Notes under the pieces: generated by a model
What the model saw: only the letters and a program-made list of their open reading frames with translations
The model's database searches: none
What the model was told of the DNA's origin: nothing
Part shown: in pieces, positions 60,760 through 64,000 of the stretch
How positions within the stretch are numbered: the first letter of the stretch is position 1
Layout: each line of letters opens with the position of its first letter
Origin: an uncultured Lachnospiraceae bacterium
GTDB taxonomy: Bacteria > Bacillota > Clostridia > Lachnospirales > Lachnospiraceae
Assembly: GCA_947589155.1 (NCBI GenBank)
Contig: CANQBH010000007.1
Coordinates: 1-64,000, forward strand
Direction: 5' to 3'
DNA length: 64,000 nt
Made by a program: the position numbers and the translations under genes

Positions 60760-62267
60760 ACGCCTCCCATGGAGCCGGAGTTGTTGATCATTTCTTCCAG
60801 AGAATTGCCGCCCTCCACTTTCGGCAGAAGCACTTCGTCCCCTTCTTTGACGTCCGCGTTCATGATCTCGGTATAGTAATCGCTCTCGATTCCTTTTTCC
60901 ACGCGAATCTTCTTGGTTTTGTATGTGCCGTCCTCGTTTTTGCCCGTGATCTTATTGATGTAGAACGTCGCGTCGTCGTCATCGGAAAGCACGGCGTTAT
61001 ACGGCACGGAAAGCACGTCCTCGTTTTTCTGTTCAATGATACTGAGTTTTGCGGTCATGCCGATACGGACCCGCTCGTCATTTGTCGTAACGTGGATACG
61101 CACGGTAAACGTCACGTCGTCGCTGCCGCTGTTCATGATCGAGCCGCTGCCGTCGCCGAGCAGGCTGCCGAAATCCAGCCCGCCGAGGCTTCCCGAGGAA
61201 AGCGTTCCTCCGTCGACGCTGCCCGTCGCCATCGGCGCAACTTCGGTAACAACGCCCTGCAGTTCATCGTCTCCGGTGGCGTTGGTGCGGATGACGACTT
61301 CCTGCCCTTCGCGGATATTGTTGATGTCGTACTCGTCGATCTCCGTTGTCACGTCAAAACTGTCAACGTTGTCCACAACGGCGATCGTGCCGCCGTTGTA
61401 AGTGTCGCCCACCTGAAGGTTGACCGCCGTGATCAGTCCGCCGACCGGCGCGCGCACAATGGCGTCGTCATACTGCTCCTGCAGGTCGTCCACGCGCTCC
61501 TGCTGCGTCTCTCCGGCGTCCTCGGTATTGTCGATGGTATCGCGGTAACTGTCTTCCTGATCGTTGTAGGAATCCCAGATCTGCCGGATACGATTGTCCC
61601 TCTGCGCGGCCGCGTCCTGATAGGCTTTTTTCAGCCGGTCCGCCTGACGCCGGTCGCTCTCGGTCTGCCGCGTCAGCGTCGTCACACGCTCGGACGCCTG
61701 CACATAGGACGGATCGCTGATCCCCGGCAGCGCCGCAAGGACCTGCTGCGCCTCCGCCAGAGCCGCCGCCGAATCCGCGTGATCCTTCTCGGCCGCCTGC
61801 CAGTCCTCGTACGCCTCCGCGATCTGCTCGTCCACATCGGCCAGCGCCTCGTCCCGATCCGTCACCGCCTGATCGAGCCCCCGCTGCGCGCTGTCCCTGC
61901 TGCGCTGCGCGCTGTCCTTTGCCGTCTGCAGCGATTCCCGCGCGTCCGCAAGATCGCGTCCGAGTTCCTCCTGATCGAGAATCGCGATCACATCTCCGGC
62001 GCTGACCCTGTCGCCGACCTTGACCGCGACCTGAAGCGCCTCCGTTCCCGTCGCCGTGGACGAGATCTGCTCCTCCTCCGAAGCAACGAACGTTCCCGTC
62101 GCGGAAATGCTCTGCATCAGAGTCCTCTTTTCTATCACAGCCGTTTCTTCCTCTACGGCCGCTTCTTCCTCATCCCCCCCCGTTCCGACAATGACCCCGA
62201 TCAGGATCAGCGCCAGAAGAATGCCGATGGCAATGCTGATTTTTTTGTGTTGTTTGATCCACTTCAT
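60756..62267 (-). CDS. HlyD/MacA-like efflux adaptor
   Basis: A 503-residue membrane-fusion-type protein. An N-terminal anchor (ISIAIGILLALILIGVIVG) precedes the first lipoyl half (VKVGDRVSAGDVIAILD), a long alpha-helical coiled coil (about 105-270), the second lipoyl half (DAIVRAPVGGLITAVNLQVGDTY) and beta-barrel domains; a Gly/Ser-rich insert occurs near 350-375. It partners the ATPase and permease. A run of eight G bases lies in the coding strand at 62174-62181, just after the membrane helix. Confidence 0.92.
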   Translation of the reverse strand: MKWIKQHKKISIAIGILLALILIGVIVGTGGDEEEAAVEEETAVIEKRTLMQSISATGTFVASEEEQISSTATGTEALQVAVKVGDRVSAGDVIAILDQEELGRDLADARESLQTAKDSAQRSRDSAQRGLDQAVTDRDEALADVDEQIAEAYEDWQAAEKDHADSAAALAEAQQVLAALPGISDPSYVQASERVTTLTRQTESDRRQADRLKKAYQDAAAQRDNRIRQIWDSYNDQEDSYRDTIDNTEDAGETQQERVDDLQEQYDDAIVRAPVGGLITAVNLQVGDTYNGGTIAVVDNVDSFDVTTEIDEYDINNIREGQEVVIRTNATGDDELQGVVTEVAPMATGSVDGGTLSSGSLGGLDFGSLLGDGSGSIMNSGSDDVTFTVRIHVTTNDERVRIGMTAKLSIIEQKNEDVLSVPYNAVLSDDDDATFYINKITGKNEDGTYKTKKIRVEKGIESDYYTEIMNADVKEGDEVLLPKVEGGNSLEEMINNSGSMGGV

Positions 62268-62317
62268 GTCATATCCCGCCTTTGCATTTTTCTGTCTGTT
62301 CTATGGAATACATGGGT

Positions 62318-62346
62318 ATTGTACCACATCACAGGGAATATGGTAA
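62318..62346 (-). promoter_or_regulatory. Promoter of the efflux/DUF815 operon
   Basis: TTACCA (62341-62346), 17-base spacer, TACAAT (62318-62323) with TG one base upstream (extended -10) on the minus strand. Confidence 0.65.
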
Positions 62347-62369
62347 AACGATTTACAATGAAAATACGC

Positions 62370-62402
62370 AAAAAATCAACCGTAGGAACTACGATTGATT
62401 TT
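62370..62402 (-). terminator. Terminator after sigF
   Basis: AAAATCAA-U-CGUAG pairs with CUACG-G-UUGAUUUU around UUC, and T residues follow on the minus strand. It starts eight bases past the sigF stop. Confidence 0.93.
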
Positions 62403-62409
62403 ACCGCCG

Positions 62410-63111
62410 TTATGAGATCCCGCGCCGCATTTTGCAAAGGATCTTTTTTTCCATCCGCGACACCTGCACCTGCGTCATGTGCAAAATCTCGCCGATCTGC
62501 GTCTGCGTCCTGTTTTCAAAGAAGCGCAGATGGATCAGCTGCTCCTCGACCTCGTTCAACTGCCCGAACGCCTGCTGCAAAAGCTGCCTTTCTTCAATGT
62601 CCTGCTCGATCGGCTTTCCTCTCTGCCGGAGCTGATCCACCAGCAGCACTTCGCCTTCGCCGGAATCATAGACGGACTGATAGATAGATTCTACCGGCTT
62701 TTCACTGCCCATGGCGAGCACGACGTCCTCCACGCGCAGTCCGGTCTTCTCCGCGATCTCCTCCACCGAATACGACCTGCCGCCGTCGGGAAGCCCGCGG
62801 ATCTTCTTTCGGTTCTCGACGATCGAGCGGCTTACCTTGATCGGCCCGTCGTCGCGCAGGAAACGCCGGATCTCGCCAAGAATCAGCGGCACGGCGTATG
62901 TGGAAAACTGCACGCCGTATGCCGGATCGAACCGATCCACGGCGCAGAGCAGACCGACCATGCCGACCTGAAACAGTTCCTCCCTCTCCTGCGCCGCGTG
63001 CGGGAAGCGGCCTACCATGCTCCAGACCAGCGGAATATTGTTCAGGATCATCTCCTCTCTGGCTTCGCTGTCCCCGTTCCTTGCCCGCTCCAACAACTCA
63101 TACTGCCGCAT
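62410..63111 (-). CDS. sigF: Forespore RNA polymerase sigma-F factor
   Basis: A 233-residue sigma-70-family factor that directs early forespore transcription. Region 2 has EELFQVGMVGLLCAVDRFDPAYGVQFSTYAVPLILGEIRRFLRDD; region 3 reads SYSVEEIAEKTGLRVEDVV; region 4 has LNEVEEQLIHLRFFENRTQTQIGEILHMTQVQVSRMEKKIL. Identity as sigma-F rather than sigma-G rests on its place after spoIIAA and spoIIAB. Its start overlaps spoIIAB by 14 bases. Confidence 0.95.
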   Translation of the reverse strand: MRQYELLERARNGDSEAREEMILNNIPLVWSMVGRFPHAAQEREELFQVGMVGLLCAVDRFDPAYGVQFSTYAVPLILGEIRRFLRDDGPIKVSRSIVENRKKIRGLPDGGRSYSVEEIAEKTGLRVEDVVLAMGSEKPVESIYQSVYDSGEGEVLLVDQLRQRGKPIEQDIEERQLLQQAFGQLNEVEEQLIHLRFFENRTQTQIGEILHMTQVQVSRMEKKILCKMRRGIS

Positions 63112-63538
63112 AACTTTCCCGGTCCCGCATCCTTTTCTTCATCACCACCGTCGTCCCGAGCCCCGGGCCGGAATAAACGTCGAGTTCGTCCATGAACGCC
63201 TCCATAAACGCGAAGCCCATGCCCGAACGCTCCAGTTCCGGACGGCTGGTGTAAAACGGCTCCCTCGCCTTGTCTACGTCCGCAATTCCCTGCCCCTGAT
63301 CCTGTATGTAGATCGTCACGTCCCGCCCTTCGATCTCGCAGGTCATGACGACCTTGCCTTCCGCATCGTCATAGCCGTGGATGATTGCATTGGTCACGGC
63401 CTCGCTGACGGCGGTCTTGATATCCGTCAGTTCCTCTACCGTCGGATCCATGCCGACAAGGAACGCGGACACCGTCATCCGCGCAAACGCTTCGTTGATC
63501 GAAATGGCATCAAAAGATACCGTCATGTGATTCTTCAT
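63098..63538 (-). CDS. spoIIAB: Anti-sigma-F factor / serine kinase SpoIIAB
   Basis: A 146-residue GHKL-fold protein that holds sigma-F inactive and phosphorylates SpoIIAA. The N box is TAVSEAVTNAIIHGYDD, the G1 box YIQDQGQGIADV and the G2 region RSGMGFAFMEAFMDELDV. AAGGAG precedes the ATG. It overlaps spoIIAA by 29 bases and sigF by 14, giving tight coupling of the three products. Confidence 0.95.
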   Translation of the reverse strand: MKNHMTVSFDAISINEAFARMTVSAFLVGMDPTVEELTDIKTAVSEAVTNAIIHGYDDAEGKVVMTCEIEGRDVTIYIQDQGQGIADVDKAREPFYTSRPELERSGMGFAFMEAFMDELDVYSGPGLGTTVVMKKRMRDRESYAAV

Positions 63539-63860
63539 TGTCCTCTCCTTCCTTCGGCAGCACCGTGATGATCCGGTTTAATCCCGACAACCGGAAGATC
63601 CGCTCCACGCGCGGGTTCAGGTTGACGGCCAGCACCCTGCCTCCGGCAAAAGACAGGTTGCGGCTGCGCCCGATCAGCACGCCGATTCCGGAACTGTCCA
63701 TAAATTCCGTGTGTGAAAAATCAAAGATCAGGCTCTTAACGTGGTAGGCGTCGATGAGCAGATCCGCCTCCTCCTTTAACTGCTTCGCGCAGTGATGATC
63801 CAGTTCCCGCGGCACGCTCACCTTCAGTTTCCCTTCTTCCGTTTCAAATCTGTATTCCAT
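63510..63860 (-). CDS. spoIIAA: Anti-anti-sigma-F factor SpoIIAA
   Basis: A 116-residue STAS-domain protein. FMDSSGIGVLIGRSR carries the serine that SpoIIAB phosphorylates and SpoIIE dephosphorylates. Unphosphorylated SpoIIAA frees sigma-F. The ATG at 63860, with AAAGGAG upstream, is preferred to the frame open to 63917, which would start inside the upstream terminator. Confidence 0.94.
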   Translation of the reverse strand: MEYRFETEEGKLKVSVPRELDHHCAKQLKEEADLLIDAYHVKSLIFDFSHTEFMDSSGIGVLIGRSRNLSFAGGRVLAVNLNPRVERIFRLSGLNRIITVLPKEGEDNEESHDGIF

Positions 63861-63889
63861 CGCTTCTCCTTTCCCTGCGGTATCTGCGC

Positions 63890-63926
63890 AAATAAAAAAA
63901 GATGTATGACGCTGCATACATCTTTT
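63890..63926 (-). terminator. Terminator between the right-edge gene and spoIIAA
   Basis: AAAAGATGTATG/CATACATCTTTT stem with a six-base loop, then seven T residues on the minus strand. It begins seven bases past the upstream stop and ends about 30 bases before the spoIIAA start. Confidence 0.9.
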
Positions 63927-63932
63927 GTGATC

Positions 63933-64000
63933 TTATTCGGCCGTGCGCCCGCCGCCCGTCCGGTTTGTATTCTGTCCGTCGTCTGTATCCTGTCCGTTGC
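63933..64000 (-). CDS. Partial CDS, C-terminal tail only
   Basis: The last 22 codons of a minus-strand gene entering from the right edge: NGQDTDDGQNTNRTGGGR then TAE-stop. This Gly/Asn/Asp/Gln-rich tail resembles the disordered ends of surface proteins such as class A penicillin-binding proteins, but that is only a guess. The following terminator supports the frame. Confidence 0.5.
   Translation of the reverse strand, partial: NGQDTDDGQNTNRTGGGRTAE

Noticed and set aside
61092..62687. A 531-codon plus-strand open frame
   Set aside because: It runs antisense through the adaptor gene, a promoter, a terminator and into sigF, with no motif; a shadow of high GC codon use.
1..64000. Mobile elements, rRNA or tRNA genes
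   Set aside because: No transposase, integrase, phage structural gene, long terminal repeat or recognisable rRNA/tRNA sequence was seen; a tRNA could still be missed without a covariance search.

Overview
This 64 kb window is chromosomal DNA of a fairly GC-rich, endospore-forming Firmicute, most likely a Lachnospiraceae-type member of the Clostridia. The evidence is a complete spoIIAA-spoIIAB-sigF operon, Lachnospiraceae-like PfkA, PhoH and EF-G-like proteins, a T-box leader on ileS, a complete opp operon and many cyclic-di-GMP enzymes. A possible motility-type (sigma-D) promoter suggests a motile lineage, but no flagellar gene is in the window. No rRNA, tRNA, insertion sequence, prophage or CRISPR array was seen. 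All assignments come from reading motifs and context; no database search was made.

Layout. 0-6.4 kb (minus strand): a truncated SpoU-type rRNA methyltransferase, then a small (p)ppGpp-hydrolase-like HD protein, dnaE and pfkA as one unit, then an EF-hand-rich protein behind a sigma-D-like promoter and a terminator-bearing leader. 6.6-16.3 kb: a glycosyltransferase and a DUF4190 repeat protein lead into a T-box-controlled unit ileS-glgP-patatin-CPBP protease; the T-box promoter lies inside the DUF4190 gene. 16.3-25.4 kb: mutY, a polyprenyl-phosphate sugar transferase, a crotonase with a Rex-like operator, rarA-aminotransferase-proC, an anchored hypothetical protein and a short FNT channel. 25.4-32.9 kb: oppBCDFA behind an attenuator-like leader, then aspartate kinase. 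33.0-33.7 kb: two divergent small HTH regulators.

33.7-44.5 kb is a signalling block: two GGDEF/EAL proteins sharing a transcript with asnB and an alanyl-tRNA editing protein, a CarD-like regulator, and on the plus strand an HD-GYP phosphodiesterase with a PIN-PhoH protein. 44.5-55.2 kb is a tightly packed five-gene operon: a membrane-anchored, domain-permuted GH3 glycosidase, a cytosolic GH2 glycosidase, a GPH-type sugar symporter, a 7TM hybrid histidine kinase and a double-receiver protein without an output domain. It looks like a glycan-utilisation unit carrying its own phosphorelay next to a c-di-GMP cluster, and it is the best candidate here for an undescribed system.

55.3-64 kb: an EF-G paralogue with degenerate GTPase motifs, convergent with a DUF815 ATPase that ends a MacAB-like efflux operon, then the spoIIA operon and the last codons of a gene entering from the right edge.
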